Origin: Hydrogenovibrio sp. JE_KL2
GTDB lineage: Bacteria; Pseudomonadota; Gammaproteobacteria; Thiomicrospirales; Thiomicrospiraceae
Length of the DNA stretch: 64,000 bases
NCBI RefSeq assembly: GCF_009296185.1
Contig: NZ_WBJR01000007.1
Coordinates: 1-64,000, forward strand
Direction: 5' to 3'
Shown: in pieces, positions 25,035 to 33,835 of the stretch
How the letters are laid out: each line of letters opens with the position of its first letter
How positions within the stretch are numbered: the first letter of the stretch is position 1
Notes under the pieces: model-generated
The model's database searches: none
Seen by the model: only the letters and a program-made list of their open reading frames with translations
What the model was told of the DNA's origin: nothing
Made by a program: the position numbers and the translations under genes

Positions 25035-25676
25035 TTAAACCACATCTCTCATATCCAACTCATCGTCGGACAAAGATTCCATAAAGACTTCACGAGACAA
25101 GACTTTGTTAGCGTAATCTGTAATCGGTTTCGCTGACTTAGGTAGCTCAATACCAAGGTAAGGTAAACGCCACATTAACACCGCCAAGCTGATATCCACC
25201 AAAGAATATTCTTCATTCAAGAAAAATGGCTGATGCTCGAAAACAGGAATCATTTGAATCAATCTTTCCTGCAGGTTACGACGTGCCGCTTTGACTTCTT
25301 TCTCGTCTTGGCTGCTTTGAATGGTTTCTACCAATGGATACCACTCAACTTCGATCTGACGAAGCATTTGACGTGAACGGGCTTTGGAAATCGGGTCAAC
25401 AGACATCAATGGTGGGTGTGGGAAACGCTCATCCAAATATTCGATAATGACTTGTGGATCGTACAGTACCAAATCACGGTCGACCAAAGTCGGTAGCGTT
25501 CCGTAAGGATTTAGTTCCATCAAGTCTTCCGGCATGCCTTCTTCAAGGTTCACTTCAACGATATCCATCGGGATATCCTTTTCTTTTGCCATTAAGCGCA
25601 CGCGGTGAGAGCTTGGGCCTTTTGGGTCTGAAAACAGGGTCATCACCGAACGTTGAACCATTGACAAATCTGACAT
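25035..25676 (-). CDS. sspA: Stringent starvation protein A
   Basis: This is a GST-fold RNA-polymerase-associated protein that alters promoter use in stationary phase. I place the start at 25676 because GGAG lies nine bases upstream; the GTG at 25691 overlaps that site. The N-terminal thioredoxin-like part reads LFSDPKGPSSHRVRLMAKEK, with NPYGTLPTLVDRDLVLYD and IIEYLDERFPHPPLM. The C-terminal helical domain holds FLNEEYSLVDISLAVLMWRL. As in other SspA proteins, the catalytic residue of true GSTs is not evident. It pairs with sspB. Confidence 0.95.
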   Translation of the reverse strand: MSDLSMVQRSVMTLFSDPKGPSSHRVRLMAKEKDIPMDIVEVNLEEGMPEDLMELNPYGTLPTLVDRDLVLYDPQVIIEYLDERFPHPPLMSVDPISKARSRQMLRQIEVEWYPLVETIQSSQDEKEVKAARRNLQERLIQMIPVFEHQPFFLNEEYSLVDISLAVLMWRLPYLGIELPKSAKPITDYANKVLSREVFMESLSDDELDMRDVV

Positions 25677-25816
25677 ACTTTTTAACTCCACATTGAATCT
25701 ATTTAGATAAGGTCTATTTATTATACCTTGGCTGTCAAGTCCTCTGCCCTCGATAGCATTATCGACCGTTTAGGCTGAAAAAGGCTGGATAAACTCTGGA
25801 AAAGAGCCTTCGTGCA

Positions 25817-26782
25817 TCAGGCATCAAGCGCGCCGAATGCAAGCACATCCGACAAGTCTTGCTTACCTTGAGACAAGGCAAACAAACGATCAAAGCCCAT
25901 TGCCACGCCGGAACAGTCCGGCAGCCCGGGTGAAGACAAAGCGTCTAATAAGGCTTCATCAATCGGCACTTCAGCCAATCCGTTTTGGCGGCGTAAGGCT
26001 TGATTCGCTTCAAAACGTTGGCGGTAGGCATCGGCATCCTGCAATTCATGGTAACCATTTGCCAGCTCCATGCCTTGGTAGAAAATCTCGAAACGCTCAG
26101 CAGTCAAATCATTGTCTGGCGAAATACGCGCCAAGGAAGCATCCCTTGCCGGAAAATGCGTCAAACAAGTCAACTGACCCAGACCCAGTAGGGGTTCGAT
26201 GACTTCGGTCAAGACCAACTGCTCCCAAAGCGGTTTATCGTCGGCATCCACACCGATAATCTCGGGAACATTGTTTTGCTTTAAGCAATTCAGACAAACC
26301 TCGGCAGAGGTATGGTGAATATCCGCTATCCCCGCAAAGCGCTCAAATGCCTGCTGATAAGTCATGACTTGTGTTGGCACGTCACCGAGTAACTGTTGAG
26401 CGACCGCAAAGGTTTCTTCAACCATATCCTTCAAGCGATAATTCAAGCGATACCATTCAATCATGGTGAATTCAGGTTGATGTCGTGGGCTCAAGTCGCC
26501 ATTACGGAAAACCTTACCGAGATAATAGATATCTCCTATACCTTCACACAACAAACGCTTCATCGGGTACTCCGATGAAGTATGTAAATAATAGGTTAGC
26601 TGTTGCCCGACATTCGGCAAATCAACGCTCGTTTGCAATGAAGCCAAGTGTACATCCGGCACTGCCGCTCGAGACAGGATTGGGGTATCCACTTCGGTGA
26701 CATTTTGCGCATAAAAAAACGCCCGGAGCTTATGCAAAGCATCCGAGCGTTTTTTCAAGATGTCGATTTTGTGAGAAATCAC
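25817..26782 (-). CDS. epmA: EF-P beta-lysine ligase EpmA (GenX/PoxA)
   Basis: This class II LysRS-like ligase attaches beta-lysine to Lys34 of EF-P. Motif 2 is RNGDLSPRHQPEFTMIEWY and motif 3 is SGVAMGFDRLFAL; the anticodon-binding domain is absent, as expected. It starts with GTG directly after the efp stop codon with no intervening base. The N-terminus KRSDALHKLRAFFYAQNV aligns with the normal EpmA start, so the reading frame is right. That segment also encodes a strong terminator-like hairpin (26713-26755). Partner EpmB lies divergently at 27793. Confidence 0.93.
   Translation of the reverse strand: MISHKIDILKKRSDALHKLRAFFYAQNVTEVDTPILSRAAVPDVHLASLQTSVDLPNVGQQLTYYLHTSSEYPMKRLLCEGIGDIYYLGKVFRNGDLSPRHQPEFTMIEWYRLNYRLKDMVEETFAVAQQLLGDVPTQVMTYQQAFERFAGIADIHHTSAEVCLNCLKQNNVPEIIGVDADDKPLWEQLVLTEVIEPLLGLGQLTCLTHFPARDASLARISPDNDLTAERFEIFYQGMELANGYHELQDADAYRQRFEANQALRRQNGLAEVPIDEALLDALSSPGLPDCSGVAMGFDRLFALSQGKQDLSDVLAFGALDA
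26713..26755 (-). terminator. Terminator-like hairpin inside the epmA coding start
   Basis: Reading the minus strand: an A6 run, stem CGCTCGGA, a loop with an inner GCTT/AAGC stem, TCCGGGCG, then seven T. Allowing one G-U pair the 8-bp stem is perfect and the U7 tail is ideal. It lies 27-69 bp inside epmA, just after efp. Confidence 0.6.
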
Positions 26783-27349
26783 TTACTTCGCGCGAGAAAC
26801 GTATTCGCCCGTTTCAGTATTACAAATGACTTTCTCACCAATGGTGATGAACAAAGGGACTTGTACAACCGCACCTGTAGACAAAGTTGCAGGTTTTCCA
26901 CCGGTTCCTGCCGTATCCCCTTTCAGACCTGGATCTGTATCAGTCACTTCCAACACAACTTGCTTAGGGGGTTTAACCGCAATCGGATCACCATTCCAAA
27001 GTGTGACTGTGCAAGTATCTTGCTCAACCAACCATTTTTCCATATCTGCGACTGCCGCTGGACCCGCTTGATATTGCTCAAATGAAGACGGATCCATGAA
27101 GTGCCAAAATTCGCCATCGTTATAAAGGTATTGCAAATCGGTATCGATAACATCTGCACCTTCAACCTTTTCGCCGGACTTAAAAGTGTTTTCCAATACT
27201 TTACCGGTAATCAAGTTACGGTATTTCACGCGGTTAAACGCCTGGCCTTTACCTGGCTGAACGATTGTATTGTCAATAATGGTACAAGGCTGACCATCCA
27301 TTAAAAACTTCAAACCGTTTTTGAATTCACTTGTGCTAATACTAGCCAT
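26783..27349 (-). CDS. efp: Translation elongation factor P
   Basis: It relieves ribosome stalling at polyproline stretches. It is 188 residues long with the three OB-like domains. The modified lysine is Lys34 in QPGKGQAF, so this is the beta-lysylated type and fits the adjacent epmA and nearby epm[21 protein letters not shown] and [20 protein letters not shown] are standard. Its stop codon abuts the epmA GTG. The upstream 443-bp gap holds an inverted-repeat element. Confidence 0.97.
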   Translation of the reverse strand: MASISTSEFKNGLKFLMDGQPCTIIDNTIVQPGKGQAFNRVKYRNLITGKVLENTFKSGEKVEGADVIDTDLQYLYNDGEFWHFMDPSSFEQYQAGPAAVADMEKWLVEQDTCTVTLWNGDPIAVKPPKQVVLEVTDTDPGLKGDTAGTGGKPATLSTGAVVQVPLFITIGEKVICNTETGEYVSRAK

Positions 27350-27497
27350 ATTTCACCTATTTGATTGTCATAATATTGTGAGGCGATTTAAAGCCGCGCC
27401 GCCGATTGGATTTGCGCTTACCGCTAAAACCTCTAAAATAAGCGGCATATTTTAACTTATGCGTCGTCTAATGGGCAATCGCTGACTTTCACATAAT

Positions 27498-27760
27498 GGG
27501 CACCTCAAAAAACCACCAATGAGATTCTGCGAGACTCAAAGGCCACGTCTTCTAGGCGTGCGTTGCCGATCTTAGTCATTCTAAGGTCAAGACGCACAAC
27601 AACGAAGAAGCGGCCTTTAAGCCTCGCCCGAAGGGGCTTAGCCAAGTTTGACAGCCCAGCGTTGCGAAGTCTTGCAAGGTCTAGACATTGCTTCAACTTC
27701 ACGCCTTGTTCTGTCAAACTTGGCGTTGCCAGAATCCATCGGAGGTTCTTCGAGGTGCCC
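27498..27760. mobile_element. 263-bp MITE-like element with about 30-bp terminal inverted repeats
   Basis: The ends read GGGCACCTC-AA-AACC inward and mirror each other over about 30 bp with a few mismatches. AAT flanks both sides, a possible 3-bp target duplication. The interior contains nested inverted repeats: CCAAGTTTGACAG with CTGTCAAACTTGG, and AAAGGCC with GGCCTTT. There is no credible ORF. It occupies most of the 443-bp gap between efp and epmB. Confidence 0.65.
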
Positions 27761-27792
27761 AATGTCAAACAACTTTTTAACCACATAACATC

Positions 27793-28752
27793 ATGATTAT
27801 TCAACGATTAGACGAACTTGCCGCCCAGATAGACATTCCGCTGGAAATCCTGCAACGAAAAACGCTCGACTCTGATTTCAAGCTGAAAGTGCCGGTGCAT
27901 TTCGCGCAACAAATCGAAAAAGGCAATCTTAACGATCCATTGCTCCGCCAAATACTGCCGAGCATTGAAGAAGCGCAAACTGCCGAAGGCTTTTCTCAAG
28001 ATCCGGTTGGCGATTTAAACGCCAACCCAACCGAAAGTCTGTTGCATAAATATGAGGGCAGAGCCTTGCTGATTACCAGCCCGCAGTGCGACATCCACTG
28101 CCGTTACTGCTTTCGCCGCCACTTTCCTTATGAGCAGGCGAAAAAACGCCATTGGCAACAGGCACTTGAGCACTTGGCGGCGGATACTTCCATCCATGAG
28201 ATTATATTGAGTGGCGGCGATCCACTCACTTTATCTGAAGCCGGATTGATTGAACTCCTTCATCAACTGGAACAAATTCCGCATTTGGAAACCTTGCGCC
28301 TCCACAGCCGCACACCGGTGGTCGCCCCCGAACGCGCCAACATGACCAATTGGCTGGTAGCACTCAAGGCTTCTCGTTTCAATAAGGTATTGGTCGTGCA
28401 TTGCAATCACCCTAACGAGTTGAGTGATGAAACACATCAAACATTCCAGCACTATCGAGAGGCTGGGGTCACACTCCTTAACCAATCGGTTCTGCTAAAA
28501 GGCGTCAATGATTCTGCCGACACCTTAAAGCAATTAAGCAAAAAGCTTTTTTCACAAGGCGTATTACCTTATTATTGTCATCTACTGGATAGGGTCGAAG
28601 GTGCCGCGCATTTTGAAGTGGACCCCCCCCCAACCTGGCAGATTTTCGAAACGCTCCGCAAAGAATTACCGGGGTATCTTGTGCCGAAACTGGTGCGGGA
28701 AATCGCCGGAGAGCCCTATAAGACGCCAATATATGAAAATACCGATACATGA
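27793..28752 (+). CDS. epmB: EF-P-(R)-beta-lysine formation enzyme EpmB (radical SAM)
   Basis: This lysine 2,3-aminomutase-family enzyme makes (R)-beta-lysine for EF-P. The SAM cluster is CDIHCRYC (Cys99, 103, 106) in the EpmB-specific context RYCFRRHFPY. GGDPL, LRLHSRTPVV, LLDRVEGAAHF and GYLVPKLVREIAGEP complete the fold. Residues 278-285 (PPPTWQIF) are encoded by a family B repeat that includes a run of nine C at 28623-28631. Compared from memory with the E. coli protein, the spacing between AHF and GYLVP is unchanged, so sequence was replaced without net insertion. A one-base slip there would remove the last 35 residues. Confidence 0.93.
   Translation: MIIQRLDELAAQIDIPLEILQRKTLDSDFKLKVPVHFAQQIEKGNLNDPLLRQILPSIEEAQTAEGFSQDPVGDLNANPTESLLHKYEGRALLITSPQCDIHCRYCFRRHFPYEQAKKRHWQQALEHLAADTSIHEIILSGGDPLTLSEAGLIELLHQLEQIPHLETLRLHSRTPVVAPERANMTNWLVALKASRFNKVLVVHCNHPNELSDETHQTFQHYREAGVTLLNQSVLLKGVNDSADTLKQLSKKLFSQGVLPYYCHLLDRVEGAAHFEVDPPPTWQIFETLRKELPGYLVPKLVREIAGEPYKTPIYENTDT
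28623..28646. repeat. Family B repeat arm inside epmB (C9 tract)
   Basis: C9 followed by AACCTGGCAGATTTT is an exact family B arm lying in frame in the 3' part of epmB. It carries the longest C run of any copy in the window. Confidence 0.9.
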
Positions 28753-28794
28753 AACCTTGTTAGCAGACGCTATCAACCAAACATAATCAAACCA

Positions 28795-30345
28795 ATGCAA
28801 AATCCATTTTACCGACACAACCTCCATCACAACCCGGCATACGGCTATGCATTGCTGTTGATTGTGGCGATGACCGCTTGGCATTTGGTGCTGGCTGGTC
28901 GAGTGAACTTAAGTGTCGATGAAGCACACTATGCGCTTTATGGTCTGAAACTGGACTGGAGTTATTTCGACCATCCGCCGATGGTCGGCTGGTTGAATGC
29001 GATTGCCACCCATTTTTCGCATAGCGATTTCGGATTACGCATCATTCCCATCGCCTTTTTCGCCGCCTCAAATTTCGTGCTCTACCACTTAGCCTGCCGC
29101 TTATACCCAAGCTTCCGTTGGGTAGGGTTCTGGACGCTGGCACTCGTCAACTCGGCTTTTATGTTTGAGCTGCTTGCCACCTCAATGCTGCCGGACACAC
29201 CGTTGATGTTTGCCAGCCTGATGGTTGTCTGGCAACTACTGAACCTACGTGATGCAACTGAACAACGCATTCCCAGATTGAAATTTTGGCTATGGCTCGG
29301 GTTCTGGATAGGGTTTGCAGGACTTTCAAAATATACGTCTGTCATTTTGGTGGTGTCGTTGGTGCTGATCGTTCTGATGGAACGCCGTTGGAAGTGGTTA
29401 ACCGACAAAGGGCTTTGGCTAGCAGTTGTTTTGGCTGGCATCATGATTACCCCAGTGCTTTACTGGAATGCAACCCATGATTGGATTTCTTTTCTGTATC
29501 AAATACACCATGGTACCCACAACCAAGATTGGTCTTGGACAAGAGTCATCAGCACACAACTGGCACAATTCGGCTTATATACGCCAACACTCTATTTACT
29601 GGGACTTTGGCTGATGCTGACCGCATGGTTGTCACACTCGCCTTCGAACAAACTGCTCGCCGCCTTCTCATTACCGACGATTCTGCTATTTGCCATGAAC
29701 TCCGGCTATGAAATGAGCCTGCCGCATTGGACACAACTGGCTTGGCTGTTCATCTCACCTGCTGTTGTTTTTTGGGCGTGGCAGCATTGGACATCAAAGC
29801 TTTTGCGTTGGTTCGTTTATTTTTTCAGTGGTCTCAGTCTGGTATTGGCACTCCTGCTCAATACTCAGCTTTACAGCCCGTGGATGCCTTTCAAATCTAA
29901 AGACAATCCTGTGCGCGATCTGCATGGATGGCAGCTCGCCATAACAGAAGCCAAGGCACTACAAAAACAACATGGCAACGCCCCACTCTTCGCCGCTAAC
30001 TGGACACAAGCAAGCCGCATCGGCTGGTATGCTTACCCGCAGCCTGTGTATGTGACCGACAACCGTTTCGACCAGTTTGACCTCTGGTTCGGCAACCCGA
30101 AAGCCAATAGCGATGGTATCGTCATCGTTCCCAACTATGAAAGCAAAACTTTGAAACTGAACGAACCCGGGCACTTCAAAACCTGCCAGTTGGAAAAAAC
30201 CCTGCCGATTGAAGCGCACAACCACATCATCGTCACCTATCGCCTGTTTTTCTGCCAAGGCTTTCAAGAGCCCGCTTATGCTGGTTGGGCAGCACAACTG
30301 CCAAGTGTGCAAAAAGCCATTCGACAAGAGACTCCAACCCCCTAA
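28795..30345 (+). CDS. Family 39 membrane glycosyltransferase (ArnT-like)
   Basis: This 516-residue polytopic protein of the ArnT/PMT fold transfers a sugar from an undecaprenyl or polyprenyl phosphate donor. The first periplasmic loop carries NLSVDEAHYALYGLKLDWSY, with the acidic pair expected at the catalytic site, and then DHPPMVGWL, the hallmark of this family. Many transmembrane helices follow (for example WLAVVLAGIMITPVLYWNA), then a soluble C-terminal domain (about residues 380-516). The acceptor, lipid A or a protein, is unknown. Two further glycan or lipid genes follow on the same strand. Confidence 0.85.
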   Translation: MQNPFYRHNLHHNPAYGYALLLIVAMTAWHLVLAGRVNLSVDEAHYALYGLKLDWSYFDHPPMVGWLNAIATHFSHSDFGLRIIPIAFFAASNFVLYHLACRLYPSFRWVGFWTLALVNSAFMFELLATSMLPDTPLMFASLMVVWQLLNLRDATEQRIPRLKFWLWLGFWIGFAGLSKYTSVILVVSLVLIVLMERRWKWLTDKGLWLAVVLAGIMITPVLYWNATHDWISFLYQIHHGTHNQDWSWTRVISTQLAQFGLYTPTLYLLGLWLMLTAWLSHSPSNKLLAAFSLPTILLFAMNSGYEMSLPHWTQLAWLFISPAVVFWAWQHWTSKLLRWFVYFFSGLSLVLALLLNTQLYSPWMPFKSKDNPVRDLHGWQLAITEAKALQKQHGNAPLFAANWTQASRIGWYAYPQPVYVTDNRFDQFDLWFGNPKANSDGIVIVPNYESKTLKLNEPGHFKTCQLEKTLPIEAHNHIIVTYRLFFCQGFQEPAYAGWAAQLPSVQKAIRQETPTP

Positions 30346-30464
30346 ATATGCGTGAATAGAATACTTTAGCGAGGAATTCTATCAACCCGGCTTCTATTTT
30401 TGCGATAATACCCGACTGTTATTGACACCTTCACAAAAAACACCAAAACGGCTTGGAGACACTT

Positions 30465-31373
30465 TTGGGCAATATCATTAAACTGCTGTTATCTGCCGCC
30501 ATTATCGGATTTATCTTTTATAAGTTTGAAATGAGTAGCGTACTGAATACCATTTTATCCGCCAATATCGGGTTACTGGTCGCCGCGCTTGTCATGCAGA
30601 TTCTCAGTCAGAGTGTTGCCGCCTACCGTTGGTCTCTGATTATGGGATTGCTGAAATTCGACCACCCATTTTCCTTCTACTTCCGCAGCTACTTCAAAGG
30701 CAGTCTGTTCAACCAAGTATTACCTACCAGCATCGGTGGGGATGCCTACCGTATTGCAGAAGTCTCTGCCAACGGTGGTTTGGTGAAAGAAGCTTTCTAT
30801 GGTGTGTTTATCGACCGTGTTGTCGGTTTGGTCGGTTTGTTATTGCTGAACTTGGCGGCAAATCTGATTGAAAGCAACCTACTGCCTGAAGAAGTCTTTT
30901 GGAGTATCAATATTGTCTTGATCTTAGGGATCGTCGGTTTAGTGGTTTTGTTGTTGATTCGTAAAGTCGCCCTGTTTGACCGCTATAAAATCACCCGTAT
31001 TTTTTATCAGTTATCGAATCGCTTCCGATTCATTTATCGCACGCCAAAGCGTATCAGCCAACAAATGGGGCTATCGGTTTTAACGCATCTATTGTCCATG
31101 GTTTGTATTTTCGGTATCGGGCACAGCGTGGGCATCAATGAACCACTGGTCACTTATCTGGTATTGATTCCGCCAGCCATCTTGCTGACCATCCTACCGA
31201 TTTCCTTTGCAGGCTGGGGGGTTCGTGAAGGCGCTTTGGTGGCACTTTTCCTACTGATTGGCGTTGACCAAACCCAAGTTCTTGCCATGTCACTGCTCTA
31301 TGGGTTCATTTTGATTTTGAGCGCCTTACCAGGGCTATACTATTACCTAAAAAGTAAACATAAGTTTTTATAA
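30465..31373 (+). CDS. UPF0104/LPG-synthase-TM-like membrane protein
   Basis: This protein of about 302 residues with eight or so membrane helices belongs to the lysylphosphatidylglycerol synthase transmembrane (YbhN/AglD) family. Typical motifs: QILSQSVAAYRWSLIMG, FNQVLPTSIGGDAYRI and FAGWGVREGALVALF. Members are linked to lipid-linked sugar or phospholipid translocation, and the exact substrate is unknown here. I prefer a TTG start at 30465 because GGAG lies six bases before it; TTG at 30453 overlaps that site. It lies between a family 39 and a family 9 glycosyltransferase, so an envelope-glycan role is inferred. Confidence 0.75.
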   Translation: MGNIIKLLLSAAIIGFIFYKFEMSSVLNTILSANIGLLVAALVMQILSQSVAAYRWSLIMGLLKFDHPFSFYFRSYFKGSLFNQVLPTSIGGDAYRIAEVSANGGLVKEAFYGVFIDRVVGLVGLLLLNLAANLIESNLLPEEVFWSINIVLILGIVGLVVLLLIRKVALFDRYKITRIFYQLSNRFRFIYRTPKRISQQMGLSVLTHLLSMVCIFGIGHSVGINEPLVTYLVLIPPAILLTILPISFAGWGVREGALVALFLLIGVDQTQVLAMSLLYGFILILSALPGLYYYLKSKHKFL

Positions 31374-31428
31374 CGCAACCTTGCCATATATAATGCTTCA
31401 CATAAGAAATTAGGGAACTTTTGCGAAA

Positions 31429-32643
31429 ATGAATGTTGATATGATGCGTAAAGTGGACCACCATGTTGGAATTCCACTCACATTTTTAGCAACTTATTGG
31501 TTGAAGCTGATTCACTGGATCACCGGACAAAAGCCCGTCACGCCCAAAAACATCCTATTTGTCGAACTGTCTGAAATGGGTAGCACCATCATCGCCGATC
31601 CGGCAATGAAACGCGCGCAAAAGCACTTCAACGCCAATCTGTTCTTCGTCATCTTTAAAAAGAACAAACCCAGCTTGGATTTGCTGAAAACCATTCCTCA
31701 AGACAACATCTTTACCCTTTGTGAAGACAATCTTTTCACCTTGATGCGTGATGCCATCCGCTATTTATTCTGGTGCCGTAAGCACAAAATCGATACCGCA
31801 ATCGACCTAGAACTCTTCTCTCGGGTATCGGCTTTATTGACCGGATTCAGTGGTGCTAAGAATCGCGTGGGATACCATAACTTTCATGGCGAAGGGCTTT
31901 ATCGCGGAGAAATGCTGACCCACAAGGTAAGCTATAACCCACATATCCATATTGCCAAAAATTTCATCTCATTGATTTATGCGCTGGAAGCAAAAACAGC
32001 AGAAGTCCCCTTCTCGAAAGTACTTATTACCGATGAAGATACCAAACTTGATCAAGTCACCTTTACCGAGGCGGAACAAGCGCGCATCCATAAACAAATC
32101 AAGCACTGTCATTTGGATTATGAGCAAGACAAACATCGTATTGTTCTCATCAATCCCAATGCGAGTGACTTGTTGCCACAACGCCGTTGGCCGAAAGCAA
32201 ACTTTATCGAATTGATGCAACGCATCTTAAATGACTACCCGGATGTTTTGGTATTGATTACCGGCGCACCAAACGAGCAGCCGGAAGCAGAAGAACTCAG
32301 AAAACAGGTCAATCACCCTAATTGCGTGAACTTTGCGGGTCAACTCAAGCTGCTGGAAATGCCGATTCTATACACCATCTCAAACTTGATGGTAACGAAC
32401 GATTCTGGCCCAGGACACTTTTCGTCCATCACGCCACTAAAGACCTTTGTATTGTTTGGGCCGGAAACCCCTAAACTTTACGGTTCACTCGGCAACAGCA
32501 CGCCCATTTTTGCGGGCCTTGCCTGCTCGCCTTGTGTCAGTGCCGCCAACCACCGTAAAACGCCTTGCACCGAACCGGTATGCATGGATGCCATTACTGT
32601 CGATACGGTTTACCAGCAAGTCAAAATCCAACTGGATTATTAA
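31429..32643 (+). CDS. Family 9 glycosyltransferase (heptosyltransferase-like)
   Basis: This 404-residue GT-B enzyme resembles the heptosyltransferases of LPS core assembly. The N-terminal domain has ILFVELSEMGSTIIADPAM, and the C-terminal donor domain has LLPQRRWPKANFIEL, VLITGAPNEQPEAE, CVNFAGQLKLLEM and VTNDSGPGHF. The Cys cluster CSPCVSAANHRKTPCTEPVC near the C-terminus is common in this subgroup. The true start may lie slightly downstream. The acceptor cannot be named. A family B hairpin follows the stop by 5 bp. Confidence 0.83.
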   Translation: MNVDMMRKVDHHVGIPLTFLATYWLKLIHWITGQKPVTPKNILFVELSEMGSTIIADPAMKRAQKHFNANLFFVIFKKNKPSLDLLKTIPQDNIFTLCEDNLFTLMRDAIRYLFWCRKHKIDTAIDLELFSRVSALLTGFSGAKNRVGYHNFHGEGLYRGEMLTHKVSYNPHIHIAKNFISLIYALEAKTAEVPFSKVLITDEDTKLDQVTFTEAEQARIHKQIKHCHLDYEQDKHRIVLINPNASDLLPQRRWPKANFIELMQRILNDYPDVLVLITGAPNEQPEAEELRKQVNHPNCVNFAGQLKLLEMPILYTISNLMVTNDSGPGHFSSITPLKTFVLFGPETPKLYGSLGNSTPIFAGLACSPCVSAANHRKTPCTEPVCMDAITVDTVYQQVKIQLDY

Positions 32644-32648
32644 TGCCG

Positions 32649-32688
32649 CCCCCAACCTGGTAGATTTTAAATATCTGCCAGGTTGGGG
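32649..32688. repeat. Family B inverted pair (short loop)
   Basis: CCCCCAACCTGGTAGATTTT faces ATCTGCCAGGTTGGGG with a loop of only a few bases, a near-perfect hairpin. It lies between the convergent glycosyltransferase and lptG genes. Confidence 0.92.
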
Positions 32689-32706
32689 TGGAAAACAAGC
32701 CTTAAC

Positions 32707-33831
32707 TTATCGCAACCGCCTCATCAAGAACAGCGAAATGACAAACAAGGTTACTGCGGGCAAGAACGCACCGAGAACTGAAGAGATATGGTAAACCACG
32801 CTCAGGTTACCGAAGATTTGGTTCAGCAGGTGAAAAGACATCCCGATCAGAATCCCGACAAACACCCGTTGCCCCATACTGACTTGACGCTGTGATCCGA
32901 AAATCAGCGGAAACACCAAAGACACCATACTGATAATGACCAACGGCATCGCAATTTTTCGCCAAAATGCCAGACGATAGGACTCGGCATCCAAATCATT
33001 CTTTTCCAAGAAGTTGATATAACGGTATAGATCAACAATCCCCATGTAACGAGTATCAACATGCAGACTCTGCAAGAGTTCGGGGTTCACCGGCAAAGAC
33101 ACCTGCATCGTCTTCATCTGCTTTTGTTGATAATCCAGTTTTTGCCAACTGCTCTTGCCTTGGAGAATCGGTAAATCCGGCAAGGTTTCTTTCTGCCAGC
33201 CCAGAGCGGTTTCCGTCACGCCCGTTAAACGCCATTGATGCTCACTATTGGGTATAAATTCCGCCTTTTTGGCAAAAACCCTTTTCTCCAAACGATCATT
33301 TTTAACAGTGTAAAGCGTGATATTGAAGAACTGACGCTCGGAAATCACCTTGCCGACATGAACAAACACATCCTCGTCTTTCATCCAAAAGTCTGCGGAA
33401 CTGCCGATGGAAAAATCTCTATTCAACGCTTCGCTTCGCATTTTTTTCGCATAAGCTTCAGCATGCGGCGCAACCGTCTCACCAATCACAGCAACCACAA
33501 ACCATAATATGAGCGCAGACTTCATCACGCCCCAAAATACGCGGCGAATCGACCAGCCCGTCACGCGCAAAATGGTCAACTCGGCATGGTTCGCCAAGCC
33601 GCCCAACCCTAACAGCGTACCAATTAGTAACGCCACCGGAAAAATCTCATAGCCGTAAACGGGGAGCTTCAGTAAGGTATAGAGCGATCCCATTGCCAAA
33701 GTATAGTGATTATTCAACTTACCGAGCTGAATCATGAATTCGGAAAAGCCGAGGATAATGAGCAAGACCATCAATACGATTAAGGTGTAGCTCACCAAAA
33801 CACGTCCCAAATATCGTTCAATAAGATTCAT
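32707..33831 (-). CDS. lptG: LPS export permease LptG
   Basis: LptG is one of the two transmembrane subunits of the LptB2FG transporter that pulls lipopolysaccharide from the inner membrane. It is 374 residues with three membrane helices at each end and a central periplasmic beta-jellyroll. It begins MNLIERYLGRVLVSYTLIVL, and the helix GLANHAELTILRVTGWS is the LptB coupling region. HVDTRYMGIVDLYRYINFLE and the C-terminal QIFGNLSVVYHISSVLGAFLP are typical. It lies 4 bp after lptF. Confidence 0.95.
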   Translation of the reverse strand: MNLIERYLGRVLVSYTLIVLMVLLIILGFSEFMIQLGKLNNHYTLAMGSLYTLLKLPVYGYEIFPVALLIGTLLGLGGLANHAELTILRVTGWSIRRVFWGVMKSALILWFVVAVIGETVAPHAEAYAKKMRSEALNRDFSIGSSADFWMKDEDVFVHVGKVISERQFFNITLYTVKNDRLEKRVFAKKAEFIPNSEHQWRLTGVTETALGWQKETLPDLPILQGKSSWQKLDYQQKQMKTMQVSLPVNPELLQSLHVDTRYMGIVDLYRYINFLEKNDLDAESYRLAFWRKIAMPLVIISMVSLVFPLIFGSQRQVSMGQRVFVGILIGMSFHLLNQIFGNLSVVYHISSVLGAFLPAVTLFVISLFLMRRLR

Positions 33832-33835
33832 TGCG

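Noticed and set aside
25722-25740. Strong promoter for sspA
   Set aside because: On the minus strand TTGACA and TATAAT are present but only 7 bp apart, which is too close to work as one promoter.
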